64,000 bases of DNA from Nymphaea colorata (lineage: Eukaryota > Streptophyta > Magnoliopsida > Nymphaeales > Nymphaeaceae): NCBI RefSeq assembly GCF_008831285.2, contig NC_045140.1, positions 15,611,796 through 15,675,795 of the forward strand. Reading direction: 5' to 3'. The translations under genes and the position numbers were made by a program. Numbering within the stretch: position 1 is the stretch's first letter; every line of letters begins with the position of its first letter. Positions 12,163-23,110 of this stretch are shown piece after piece. The notes under the pieces were generated by a model. The model saw only the letters and a list, made by a program, of their open reading frames with translations, ran no database searches and had not been told where the DNA came from.

Positions 12163-12540
12163 TCAGGCCATCTGACGTCGGAGACCAGCCCATGCTACAG
12201 TCTGTCCGGCGTCGTCCAGCCGGTCGCTGGAACCGGCGATCACGCCGCTGTTACAGTAAAAGAAAAGATTTAGGCGTCTGCCAAATAAGCGAAAAATTAG
12301 AAAGGGGAATACCATGCAGATATAAGAAAAGGTGAGGGAAAGGAAAAGAAACTTACCGAAGCCTCGGTGCCATGATACCATGCTGGTAGACAGACACGCC
12401 CGGTGATTTCGTCGAACTTCATTGATCACCGGCGACGGCTGGAGTCCTGGTCTGTGGCGAAAGCCAGGGCCCGTTTGAATTGCTGAAACCTGTAGCAGTG
12501 AAACTAATTCAAATTTTAGGAAAAGTTCCAGCGCCAATCA
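12163..12540 (-). other. Exon-like segments of unknown identity (low confidence)
   Basis: On the minus strand a GC-richer block (about 12357-12491) is bounded by a plausible acceptor (CTGCTACAG) and a plausible donor (TTCG|GTAAGTTTC). A second block follows after an acceptor-like CTGTAACAG near 12251. Every joined frame that I tried hits a stop soon after the junction, and no protein family is recognised. It may be a gene relic, a non-coding transcript or chance. Confidence 0.2.
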
Positions 12541-13269
12541 AACGTGAAACAATAGACTCGAGAGTTTTGGTGTAGATGATGAAACTTTAATACAAGCATT
12601 TAAGTTCCACGTAAAAACAGGTAGAACACAAACCCTGGATAAATTTTTTGCCCGTTAACATTTCACCCGTTAGGGTGATCAGTCTCCCCCTTCTTGTTTC
12701 CTCTTCTCAACCGCAGCTCGCAGTAGCAGCATACCGGTTCCTCCCCGCAACAGTGTAGACAGCTTGACCCCATTTTCTGTTTTGTGTGATCTGGCCATCC
12801 ACCGGCATGTGAGATGCAAGAAGAGAGGCAATGCTCAAACGTTCGACGGTGGCCTCCGGTCATCCGCCGGGAGGCTTTGGTCATTGCCGCTTGAGCTTTT
12901 CTCTTCTCTCTTGCTTCCTATTTTCCCTGCATCGCTCTTCCCTCGTACTGTCTATTTTCCTGCACCTCGTCAAACGAAAGGAAACACCCAACATTAGCTT
13001 TGCCCTCCCATGGTCTTCCTCCTTTCATGATTGTATTCTTGCCATCGCTTTGTAAATTTGGATGGGCATTGGACCATCGTCATCTCGTGCAGTCGTGCAA
13101 CGGTGAGAACGTTGCAGATTACAAGCTGAATCACCAGTTTTCCATGCTATTATCAGATTCCCTATTCCTTTGGTCGGGGGAGAGAACGGCGAGGATCTTG
13201 CCACCACCCCCACCCATGCCGAGATAGATAGAACTCTTTGCGTAGCCTCCGATCTAGTACGTACATTTG

Positions 13270-14260
13270 CTTTGCGCCTACATCTTTCTCTTTCTCTTTC
13301 TCTTTCTCACTGGCGTACTCGACACGCCATCTGTGGTGTTTCCATCGTCCCTCTCTCTCTCTCGCTCTCGATCCGTGCGGTGCGGATTCTTAGCAGAGTT
13401 GGAACGAGGTAAGCTGATGATGGCGATTCCTCTTCCTGCTTCTTCTTCTTCTTCTTGTTATTCTCCCTCTTCGATTTGACCTTGGAGAGAAAAGAGATTG
13501 GAATCGTATCACAATGATGGTCTAGTTTTGCTTTTGCCTTCACTTTTTCTTCTCCATGTTTTTTATTCTCTTTTTCCCTCTCTCTTATGGTTCTTAAAAT
13601 GCAGGCAAGAAACGAATTTTTGGTCCAGTGGGCGTGAAAAAGGACTCCTTCACCAGCCATCTCGACCTTGGTTAGCTTTTTGGTTGTTTTTTCCTCTTCT
13701 TTTAGGCAGGATTTTTTAGTGGGAATATTTGATTCTTATTTGGGATCCGGTGGCGTAGAAACGAAACAGAAAGAAAAAGGAGAAGAAGATATGGTTCTTG
13801 AGGAGGTGCTGTGCGTGGTGTTTTGGCACTTTGAGAGATGAGGGGCCGTTTTTTTCTCTCCTTGAACTGCGGCTGTTAGAAATAGGAGCTTCATCATTCT
13901 CCCAAAATAGTTATAATACCTTAAAGTCCCTTAATTTAGATGGTTATCGGGTTCATGGGATTCCACCCACCCTTTTACCTTCGTTGCTTTCGGTTTGTTT
14001 GTTCGTTTGTTTTTTCCTTTTTGTTTGTGCTCATCGAGGCGTGGGGCTTCTTCTCTTTTATTGGAACCTTTTAGTCTGAAAATGATAATTTTCCTTCTTC
14101 TTTGAGCTGCAGGTTGGGAAATTGTCTGTTGGTCGATGCAATTAGTAGGTGCGTCAACGGAAGATTGGTGTTGGTATCTGATTTGGAGGACGGGTGGTCG
14201 ATTCTGTTCTCGAAATTGTTTCGCAGGGTTCGTTGGTTTCTTTGTTGATCGTGAAGGTAG
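13270..14260 (+). ncRNA. Possible spliced non-coding transcript or 5' leader exons
   Basis: The stretch looks like a promoter-proximal leader. CT-rich DNA (13285-13375) leads to a consensus donor (ACGAG|GTAAGC near 13409). It is followed by acceptor-like TTAAAATGCAG (near 13604) and TTTGAGCTGCAG (near 14112), with T-rich intron-like sequence between. No open frame continues across these junctions. It could be a lncRNA or distant 5' UTR exons of the kinase gene at 20598, which would require an intron of about 6 kb containing a retrotransposon remnant. Confidence 0.25.
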
Positions 14261-17200
14261 GATTATCTTTTGAAGATATTAATACGTATTACCAATAGCT
14301 ACCTGATAATAGGAGAGAGAGCCTCTTACCTTTTTTGACGAAATTTTGATGGTTGATGTCGAAGGACACCACCCTTTCTCTTCCTATGGGAAGAACCTGG
14401 CGATTGGAGATTTTCCTTGCATCTGCGCTGATTCTGCTTGCTTTTTAGATAATAGTTGTATTTGGTTTTCAGGCGGTCCTTCGGTTTCACCTTTTCGGGT
14501 TTATCCTTTGGTGAACCCTTGCATTTGCCCTGATTAATTATCTTCAGAAGTATGATTATCTCAATTGCTTGTGTTCGACTAGTGCAGATTATATGCTGCC
14601 TTTTATCGTTTTATTTACTTCTTGTTTTCTTCTTCTACGGATTGTATTAGTTTGAAAACAAACTCTTCTATCCTCATTCATCAGTGTATGGAATTCGTTT
14701 ATGTGTAATTTATATTCATCAATAAGGTCCTTCGTGACGTGCATTTCAGAATCCAGTCTAGCGATTTGTTTCTTTTCCATATTGCATGAAGCCATGAAGT
14801 ATAACTTTCTACTGATGAATATGGCCTCTTAGAAGTTAGAATCAATTCTCTGGAAGGTGCTTATATGTAGTCTCAAAAGTCCTAGTCCTAGATGATTCAT
14901 CTGACTCCAGGAAGTAGAACAGCATCGCTGGTACATGACATGATTAAAGGCTAGTAGAAACTGAAAATGGTCTAACAGTTTGGTGAGAAATTGGTAACAC
15001 ATTTCATCTTTCATACTGATGCTAGTAATCTTAAGTTATTCTGCCTCAAGGAAGATCTTGGAATTTCTTTTCCTCGTGTTTTGTGTAATCTGGATCCAAT
15101 TATCCATCTCAAACTTGTTCTCTGAAAGTAGCTTTTGGAATTTCACATAATTGCTGAGTCCCCCCTAAATAAGCAGCCATAGGTTCTGTTAGGTGCTTGG
15201 ACTATTGTTTGGTTCATGGTCCCCATCTCTGGAGCGTCATTGCATGTTCTTTATCAACAGCAAGAGCAGATATTGTGCTTCCAACCTTCAGTTTTGTTTC
15301 TTTTCTTCTTTTGAGAGAATGAACTAGATTTCACTTGTTTTGTGTTGATAAAGTTCAGCTTTATACATGGGATGTGGCACTATAGTTCAATCTCAAGAGA
15401 TCAAATGTACATCAGCTGAAACCTAAGTAGGAAAGTAGCATCAATATCCATATCAAAAAAGGTCATTGCATGGCAGCTGTGTCATTTGATAACTAGTCTG
15501 CTTAAATGCTACATTCTTTTGAATCTCAAGCTGTTCTGCTGCTTATCCATATCAATCTGATGTTGGAGTTGCACGTTGTTGCTATTTGTCTGCAAGTTGT
15601 AGCTTAAAACTTCATTCTACGAGATTTTAGTAGTAATTTTGAAATAAAAAAGGAAAATTATGATTGTTCTGTATCTTGTTTGCATTCTTACGATAGGATA
15701 AATATCTGGTGTATTAACAAAGTACTTAAGGTTTACAGGGAGTTGACTTGCTTTCAAATTATAGTTTTTTGTGTTTAATAAGACTCGGTTTGTTGGCAAG
15801 TTTTGTAAGGTTTTGAGCTCTTTATTCTGGAGGTTTGGGCCTTTTGCTGTTTGATTTTTTTCTATTCATATATTTTGTAATTTTTCATTACTTTTATTAT
15901 GTGTCGCTTGAGTGCATGCATTATATACACACACACACACACACACGTGTATAGAGTCTATAGACTTGCACCGAGCTTTTTGTTTTGCTTTTGAATAACA
16001 ACTCTCAAGTGACAATTTTAATAATGTCGGCAATATGCAGGAGGCCCGCATCAGCTTTAAAAAAAGTAAGTTTAAAATTTAAATTAACCTACACATATTA
16101 GTCGAATAAATATATGTGTGCGTATATAAATAGATTATTGCATACACTAAGTTGAACTTATCAAGATCTGTTTAATATACACAAGGGTAATTCAACCAAG
16201 GCAAAAATTGCCGTGTTCGTCTCTTCTGATGGCTAACCCTTGGCGTCATTGGTTGATAAGATCGGTAACTGACTGCGTCCAGAACCATTCAATTTTGAAA
16301 CGGAGAATTTTCTTTACTTGGAAGGCGCGTTTGGATGAGATGACAAACCAGAAATTTAATATACTTTTTTTTTTAATGTTTCTGATGACATATTGTAAAA
16401 GGACATCCGCAAAATTGAGAAAAATTGCACGCATGGTCGTGGAATTTGGATGGACAAGAAATCCCAAATGACTGTTTGAAGCATTGGATGGAAAGATACT
16501 TTTACATAAATCAAGCAGGAAAGCATTGGTTGGCGCCATCTTTCTTCCCCATGACAGGGTTTATTGGAATGGAAGGAGGAGATCCATGGCAGTGAAGATC
16601 TAATGAGACAATTTGTTCCTGTCTGCAAATCGTGGCTTTGAAAGGTATGCGGTACTAAATACCCATCATTCTAATTTTTGGGTAAATGGAGAGGGTTCAG
16701 GGAGAAGCAAGGGAAAACAAAACCAAAAATGATAATGTCACCCTTTTTTTGTTTTTTTTTTTGAATTTTGAGAAAATTTCACCAAACCTTTGTGCCGCAC
16801 ATTTTATTTCTCGAAAATTGCTAAAATTATTGATCTTTTAATAAATTCAGGAACATCACTTTTTTCCTCTGAAAATTCATCTAAGCTCACAAATGTGCAA
16901 GAAATTCTACATAAGGGCTTCGAACAGGTTTTTTCAGTTTAGCCCTGAGTTCTCTAAAAAATCACTTTCACCACTCATTCTGATAATTAGATAAAACGGC
17001 TCAAACAAGCTGTAGCCTTCATCATTAATGGCCATTTATAGAATTCCAAATAGTGAGCTGTAATTGTTAAGTAAATAAATAAATAAATAATCTTTATTGA
17101 ATATTTGACAATCGAAATGAGCAGAGATGGTTATGTCTTGACATAAGACGTAAAACAAGTTGTTTGTTGTACCTTTCCTTCATGTCATTAAGATACGAGT

Positions 17201-17929
17201 CACCCTTCATAATATGTGAGGGGAAGGTAGAGATAAGAAATAAAAATTCAAAGGATGGAATACAATTTATTTAGCCTGGATATTACCATTACTTCATACT
17301 CATATAATATGTTCATATTTATTATGATATTGCTGTATTTGGATCCATATTGATATGGTCTGAGTCTTTATGTTTGGGTGGTATTTGATTTGGATTTGGT
17401 TATTGTATGAAGATCCATACTAAATGTGCTTGGTTCACAATTGGTTTGCATTTCGATTGACTTGTTTTCGATCTTTCGGCTCAAGTTCCACATCCCTTTT
17501 GGATCCAAATATTATGATAATTGCCTTTGGGATCCAGTCATTATAAAGGTGCTACGAATGATATTTTCCTTGTTTCTTCATGAAATGGAATCTGTTGCGT
17601 CCATGAGGTGTAAGATAACACTCTTGAACCCGACGACAACCATATTAGCAAAAACATTTTTAGAGATCTAGCACTTAAGTGATAGTCGATGAAATTTTAT
17701 TTCTCTTATGGAAAATGAACGGCTATGGATTCAGATGCAAATCGGTATTTTTTGGTAAAAATTTACCAAATCATAAGTAGCAAGTTTGTAAAACGCATTA
17801 GTATCCAAAGATCTATGTTGTTTCATGTATGTGATTGACTGAGAATAAAAATCTGGAATTCTTTGAAGAATCTAAATCTAGTGATTCTATGATGATCAAT
17901 TTGATTTGTTAGATACTTTTGATAAACAG
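14261..17929. other. Intergenic or long-intron DNA, nothing recognised
   Basis: This is AT-rich DNA with a short CA tract (15928-15946). Frames on both strands at 16208-16628 overlap and show no family motif. No tRNA, known plant miRNA sequence or rRNA piece was seen. The right end may include unrecognisably decayed retrotransposon sequence. Confidence 0.45.
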
Positions 17930-18720
17930 TCGGACAATGAATCAATCGTTGATCAGTTTGGTAATAGGCCAACTGTAACTCAACAATGAATTTAACAATC
18001 ATCTTGTAGATCGGCTTGTGGATCAGTTGGGTAAATAACCAACTGAATCCAATTTCTCTACTTCTGGAGTCTTAATAAGCCTAGAGCTCCTTAATCATAT
18101 CTGAATGATCATTATTTGTTGAAGGAGCTATGTGTTTCAGTAGGATTTGTTAAAGTGATTGATAAATGTGACATGTTAGGAAACAATAAATTTGCATACT
18201 GTGACTTGGATATCGGCAGTAAGATGTGTAAACTGCCTTCACGGTGAGTTCAGTAAAATAGTTTTTGTAAAAGGGTATATTAATAAAGACAGTATAAGTA
18301 CAATTTAAAACAATCTCCGAGATCATTGTTCCTTATTTTAAAATCATGATCAAGTCAGTGTATGTTGCCAATCAATTTGATGACTGTGAATGTTTGAAAA
18401 ATGGATGTATGATTTGATTGTTATCATATATTCAATGAGCTCAGAGTGAATGATTTTAAACTGCTTGAAACTCCTATTGCTAAAGGAGTAAAGTAATTGT
18501 CTTGATGATGGACAACCAAGTTAAATATACCCTTTGCTCATGCTGGTGGAGTCTCATTTATATTATGTTGTGTGCAAGACTTGATATAAGCATTCAGTTG
18601 ATTTTATGAATTGGAAATGAAGGAAATCTAGGTCGGTCTCATCGTTGAGTAGTTAAAGAGTATTCAGAAATATGAAAAGAAGACAAAGATATATTGATAT
18701 GATTGCTGGCATTATCATCA
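17930..18720 (+). mobile_element. Decayed Ty1/copia-type retrotransposon (RT-RNase H part)
   Basis: Short peptides in shifting frames match, in order, the end of copia-family pol polyproteins. They are DDCECLKNG-like and DLIVII-like text near 18380-18440, ETPIAKGVK at 18467-18493, FAHAGG near 18534 followed by MLCARLDIS near 18565, and LKSIQKYEKKTKIY near 18652-18693. The last corresponds to the AVK-ILRYLKGTKDY region of RNase H. In-frame stops and frameshifts separate them, so the element is dead. The 5' half (gag, protease, integrase) is not recognisable. It is on the same strand as the downstream kinase gene. Confidence 0.7.
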
Positions 18721-18779
18721 AAAGGAATTCCTGCGCTTGTAAAGTACTTGTGAAGACGTTACGATGAAAAAACCTGTAT

Positions 18780-18990
18780 ATAGAAAACCTCATAATTAAT
18801 TATTCTAAGCTACTCCAAAGACACCAGTTATGAAGGTCCAGCACCCTCTATGAATGTGTGAGAGAGAACACATACAGTGGCTCCTTGAAGCAAACACTTG
18901 AGTGCCCTTAACTCACCATTTGGTTTTCTAAGTCTCTTTACCCTCGCGCGCTCTCTCTTTCTCTCATTTTCTTAAAGAGCTCTAAGGTAG
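18780..18990 (+). mobile_element. LTR/3'-UTR-like segment of the copia remnant
   Basis: Located about 100 bp after the RNase H-like text, this segment shares an ordered block (18823-18918) with 10699-10795. Position after pol and recurrence elsewhere fit a 3' LTR or the UTR beside it. It ends in a CT-rich tract. Exact LTR ends (TG...CA) were not found. Confidence 0.5.
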
Positions 18991-20580
18991 CGACTTGGGG
19001 GCAAGCACACAAGTAAAATTAAGAGCACAGGTTCAGCAACCACAGATAATTTCGTTACGACTTAAGTAATTGGTACTGCTAGAGCCAAAAATGATCTAGA
19101 ATGGGGTTAAAAACTTAAAATTAAACGAGATCATGCGATGCCCAAGATTGTCGTCGTATAGGTGCGCCCCCCTTACCTTAAGAAGGACGGCACGTTGAAA
19201 GAGAAATGATTCATGCATCGTTTCATCCTTCCTGGTCCCCTGGGATTTGGTGCTTGCTTAGACAACCAAGACGATTCATCCAGCTATGCCCACAAGTAAA
19301 AGGTACTACCTAATTGTATATATCAAAGAACATATTTACAAAATCCAACACCGACAAAAAAATATTTTAACTCTAGTATTTTTCTATATGAGTGCCTGTG
19401 GCGCTGGCGTCGGAGTTTGTTTTTGTTTCTCTTCTTTGAAATTGCCTTCCGAGTAAAAAAATGTTGACGAGGGCCGAGGAACAATCAATAACGAGGGGAA
19501 CGTTCTATTGCCCTGTACTTCAAAGTTATATTTGTACTAAACATTGCCAAAGATCCCCGCGGTCTCTCTTTTTATTTCTTCTTGGTCGGTATGTGGTGGG
19601 AGGATGGAGGGGAGAAGAAATCGGAATGTAGGCTGTGGGAGGGCGTCCAAGGTGGTGGTCGTTCGAAATCGCAGACACCGTCGACCGAGGGGATGCCTGA
19701 GTTGTCCCATCCCCATTAATGGTAATGCTACAACCGGCAGCGGAAGAGCGTAGAAACCGTTTCTCCATTTGGTTGGGGCAGCCACCGGACGAGGCGAGAG
19801 GAGAAACCCAACGGTCGATGCGTGTGAACAGGGATGGTTATCTCCGCTCTTATTAACACGGTTACTTGTTATTGCTCTCCTTTTCTCTGCATTTATCGTG
19901 TCCCCTCAGAAGGAATTCCTTGGCTTCTTCTGTCATTCCTTTACTTGCCAACCCCTCAATGCCTCCCCGCCATTACCACCGGCCCTTCCATCACATGGTG
20001 AGAGATTTCCTATTTTATGGTTAATTCTGCTCCTCTCCTACCCCCGCCTTCGCCCCTTCCATTTAGTTCGCAAGGAGTACTATTAGTCAAGAGCACGCTC
20101 TCTGCATTGTACCCCCGGAATGAAGCGAACCGTCCATGCCCCTGGTAGAATGCTTGTCGATTTTTTTTTTTTTTTGTGGTTGTGCTGTTCTACTGGTATG
20201 TTTTGATTCTTCTCCGGAGATTTGACCCTAGGTGTTGATATCCTCGACGCTCATTTTGACACGACATTCTTTTGACGGGCTTTGTTTGTGCGCGTGTTTG
20301 TTCTTTCTTATAGCTGCGTGGGTGTGGGTCGTGATATTTTCATTGCTAGGTTCTGTGCAAAGTTTAAAAAGAATCATAGCTTGTCGAATTTTCCCTCTCT
20401 TCCCCTCAATTGGATGCTTCCCTCCCTCATCCGCTGTAGGTTGCCATCTGTGCTTCTACCCCAATGCACTGTGGTTCGTCATTGACTGGCTCCATTACTG
20501 CTGCTCTTTTTCCTCCTCCTCCTCCCCCTGATTTTACATTAACGCAAATGAAAATCACTAATTATCGTTGAATTTGGCAG
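18991..20580 (+). other. Upstream region / probable 5' leader of the RLCK gene
   Basis: GC content rises around 19540-19830, then CT-rich leader-like DNA leads to a good acceptor (AATTTGGCAG ending at 20580). At least one untranslated exon probably lies here or further upstream, but its donor could not be chosen. An A-rich/T-rich pair (T run at 20161-20175) is present. No conserved protein is encoded. Confidence 0.4.
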
Positions 20581-20597
20581 AGGCAAAGTGTCTACCT

Positions 20598-22783
20598 ATG
20601 CAGAAACGCAGTGCGTCCATTAAAGAGGGAGATGGAGACACCTTTTCTTCCTGTAGAAGTGGAAGTAGGACCGAGGTGTTCTCTCCTAGAGGAGTTCTTG
20701 AGGAATGTCTCAGGAGTATGGAATCTGACACTGCCTCTTCTAAAGCTAGCACTTCTTACTTCAGCGAATCTCGAGCTCATGGGAACATAACTCATTGGCG
20801 AAACCTCCTACGTCATGTATTGAAGCAACGGCCCATGAGGAGGCTGTCAACCTTCCCCCCGCTTGGGGTGCCCAAGATGTCGAGGAAGGGCAGCATCAGT
20901 AGTAGCCTGTCGTCCAAGGGGAACATGGTGAACGCATCCGATATCTGCCGCTTGAAGCCTACCTGGAGGAATTTTTCACTTGCAGAGCTCCAATCCGCGA
21001 CCAATAATTTCTGCGCTGGTATGATTTTTCTTCTCCCCCATCTTTTTCTTTCAAAAGTATGGTTTCCTCCTTCATGCATGTTAAGGATCTTGTACCGAAG
21101 GTGATTTAAACTTCACAAGAGGTTTCATTTCAATCTTCTTGCGGTGGAACAGAGAACCTTATAGGGAAAGGAGGCTATGCTGAGGTCTACAAAGGGACTC
21201 TTCATGATGGGGAGCTGATCGCTGTCAAGAGGTTGATCAAAGGGACGGCCGACGAAAGAACCGCTGATTTCTTATCTGAGCTCGGTATCATTGCTCACAT
21301 CAATCACAAGAATGCTGCTCGTCTTGTGGGATTTAGTGTTGAAGGCGGGATGCACCTGGTCCTCCAATTGTCTGCTCATGGAAGCTTGGCGTCCCTGCTT
21401 TATGGTATGCTTGTTTCTGGTTAGGCAATCTCCGTATCCTTTGCTATTGTAGTCTGAATTCACGTCTTTATCTTCAATTGTAGGTACCAAAGAGGTATTA
21501 AGTTGGGAGATCAGGTACAAAATTGCCTTGGGAGCAGCGAAAGGTCTTCGGTATCTTCACGAAGGCTGCCAACGGCGTATCATTCATCGAGACATCAAGG
21601 CATCTAACATCTTGCTAACCGAGGACTTTGAGCCACAGGTACTAAGATCTGTCCATACAGCACCAAAAGCACTCTAGGATGTTTGGTTGGCATTTTTGCC
21701 GATGTAGTAGGGGAAATGTTGGAGTTATACTTTCTGAACGCAAGCTGTAGACGATATTTTTCTGATGTGATACTGCCTGTGCGTCTTGCTCCATTTATGT
21801 CCAGATTTCGGATTTTGGGTTAGCGAAATGGCTGCCTGATCAATGGACTCACCATATAGTATCTCGATTTGAAGGCACATTTGGGTTTGTTGATCGATTT
21901 TGCTTGTTCTTTCTAATGGAGTTTGGGCATGTTCCCTAAAAAATTTCAAATGTTTCTGACCCTGTTTCTTTCTGCCGTTGTAGCTACTTGGCTCCGGAGT
22001 ACTTCATGCATGGCATTGTCGATGAGAAGACAGACGTTTATGCATTGGGTGTTCTTCTACTTGAGCTCATTACCGGTCGTCGAGCAATTGATGCTTCTAA
22101 GAAAAGTCTTGTTCTGTGGGTATTACTTCTACATATTTAATTGATGCTTCTAAGAAAAGTCTTGTCCTATGGGTATTACTTCTACATATTTAATTGATGC
22201 TTGTAAGAAAAGTCTTGTTCTGTGGGTATACTTCTACATATTTAATTGATGCTTCTAAGAAAGGTCTTGTTCTATGGGTGTTCTTCTGTATATTTAAAAA
22301 ATCACAAATTACTTGAGAGCCTAACTTGTTTATATGTATATATACGTGTGAAAATTAGATACGAACACCTCTTTTATGCTATGACAGGCGAAGCCTTTAC
22401 TTGACGCAAGCAACATCGAGGATCTAGCTGATCCTTGCCTTGGGGGTTTATATGACCCTAATGAGATGAATCATATGGTTTTGACCGCTTCTATGTGCAT
22501 CCAAAACACTGCCATCCTCCGTCCCAGCATGAGTCAGGCAAGCCTATTGGGTTTCATTTTGAAGTAAGTCAGGCCAGCATGAGTCGAGAAAGTTTCTGAC
22601 TTTTGTGGTGTTTTTGATTTTTAGGTTGTGCGGCTACTCAAGGGAGAAGATAACAGCGTGAACCTTCAAAGATCAGTTCTGTCGAGAACTTACTCGGAAG
22701 GGCTATTTGATGTCGAGGAGTATGACGCGACCATGTACTTGAATGATATGAATCGGCACAGGGAGCTCGCTCTACAATTCTGA
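20598..22783 (+). CDS. Receptor-like cytosolic Ser/Thr kinase, RLCK VI (RBK1/RBK2-like)
   Basis: Seven coding exons: 20598-21018 (exon starts at 20581), 21153-21404, 21484-21638, 21805-21884, 21984-22119, 22388-22537 and 22625-22783, encoding 450 residues. The first ATG after an in-frame stop (20559) was taken. Residues 1-120 are Ser/Arg-rich with the family motif [12 protein letters not shown]. The kinase domain covers about 139-420. It has G-loop GKGGYAEV (145-152), VAIK-type Lys166, helix-C Glu183, catalytic HRDIKASN (259-266), DFG (279-281) and APE (306-308); all key residues are intact. The tail [20 protein letters not shown] is typical of RBK proteins. In Arabidopsis this family binds ROP/RAC GTPases and acts in growth and pathogen responses. 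It lacks a transmembrane segment and so is cytoplasmic. Oddities are a GC-AG sixth intron (GC at 22538-22539) and a repeated exon end in intron 5. Confidence 0.95.
22087..22300 (+). repeat. Four tandem copies of an exon end plus 5' splice site
   Basis: The last 33 bp of kinase exon 5 and the first 20 bp of intron 5 form a 53-bp unit. It is repeated in tandem at about 22087, 22140, 22193 and 22245 (periods 53, 53, 52). Each unit carries its own TGG|GT or ATGG|GT donor-like site. Only the first donor (22120) keeps frame with exon 6; read-through meets TAA inside the unit. The copies differ by a few substitutions. Confidence 0.95.
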
Positions 22784-23110
22784 TGTGAAAGTAAAGTTAA
22801 TTCTGGCAATTTCATGCCATCGGGCTTGTTCTTTTAATTACCAGTCGAAATGGAGTCCATCGGAATGTGGAGAGGGATAATTTTCAACAAAGAGACTGAG
22901 AACTCGAGGAGATCATGTTGCCGGATTTTGTAATGGTCACAAAATCTATACGGGAGCCACTTGTGGAAGCCAAAATTGCTTACAACTGATCAACGTGAGC
23001 TCGAGCTCGACTGCCTAGACATCACTGCATTGTGTTGACTGTTGTTTGTGAGGGCTGCTTCTAATACAGTATCGAATAAGCGATTTAACAATTCCGGTGG
23101 TGCCTGATCC
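22784..23110 (+). other. Probable 3' UTR of the RLCK gene
   Basis: The DNA following TGA at 22781-22783 has no further matching exon. No canonical AATAAA is obvious, so the end is uncertain. Confidence 0.5.
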
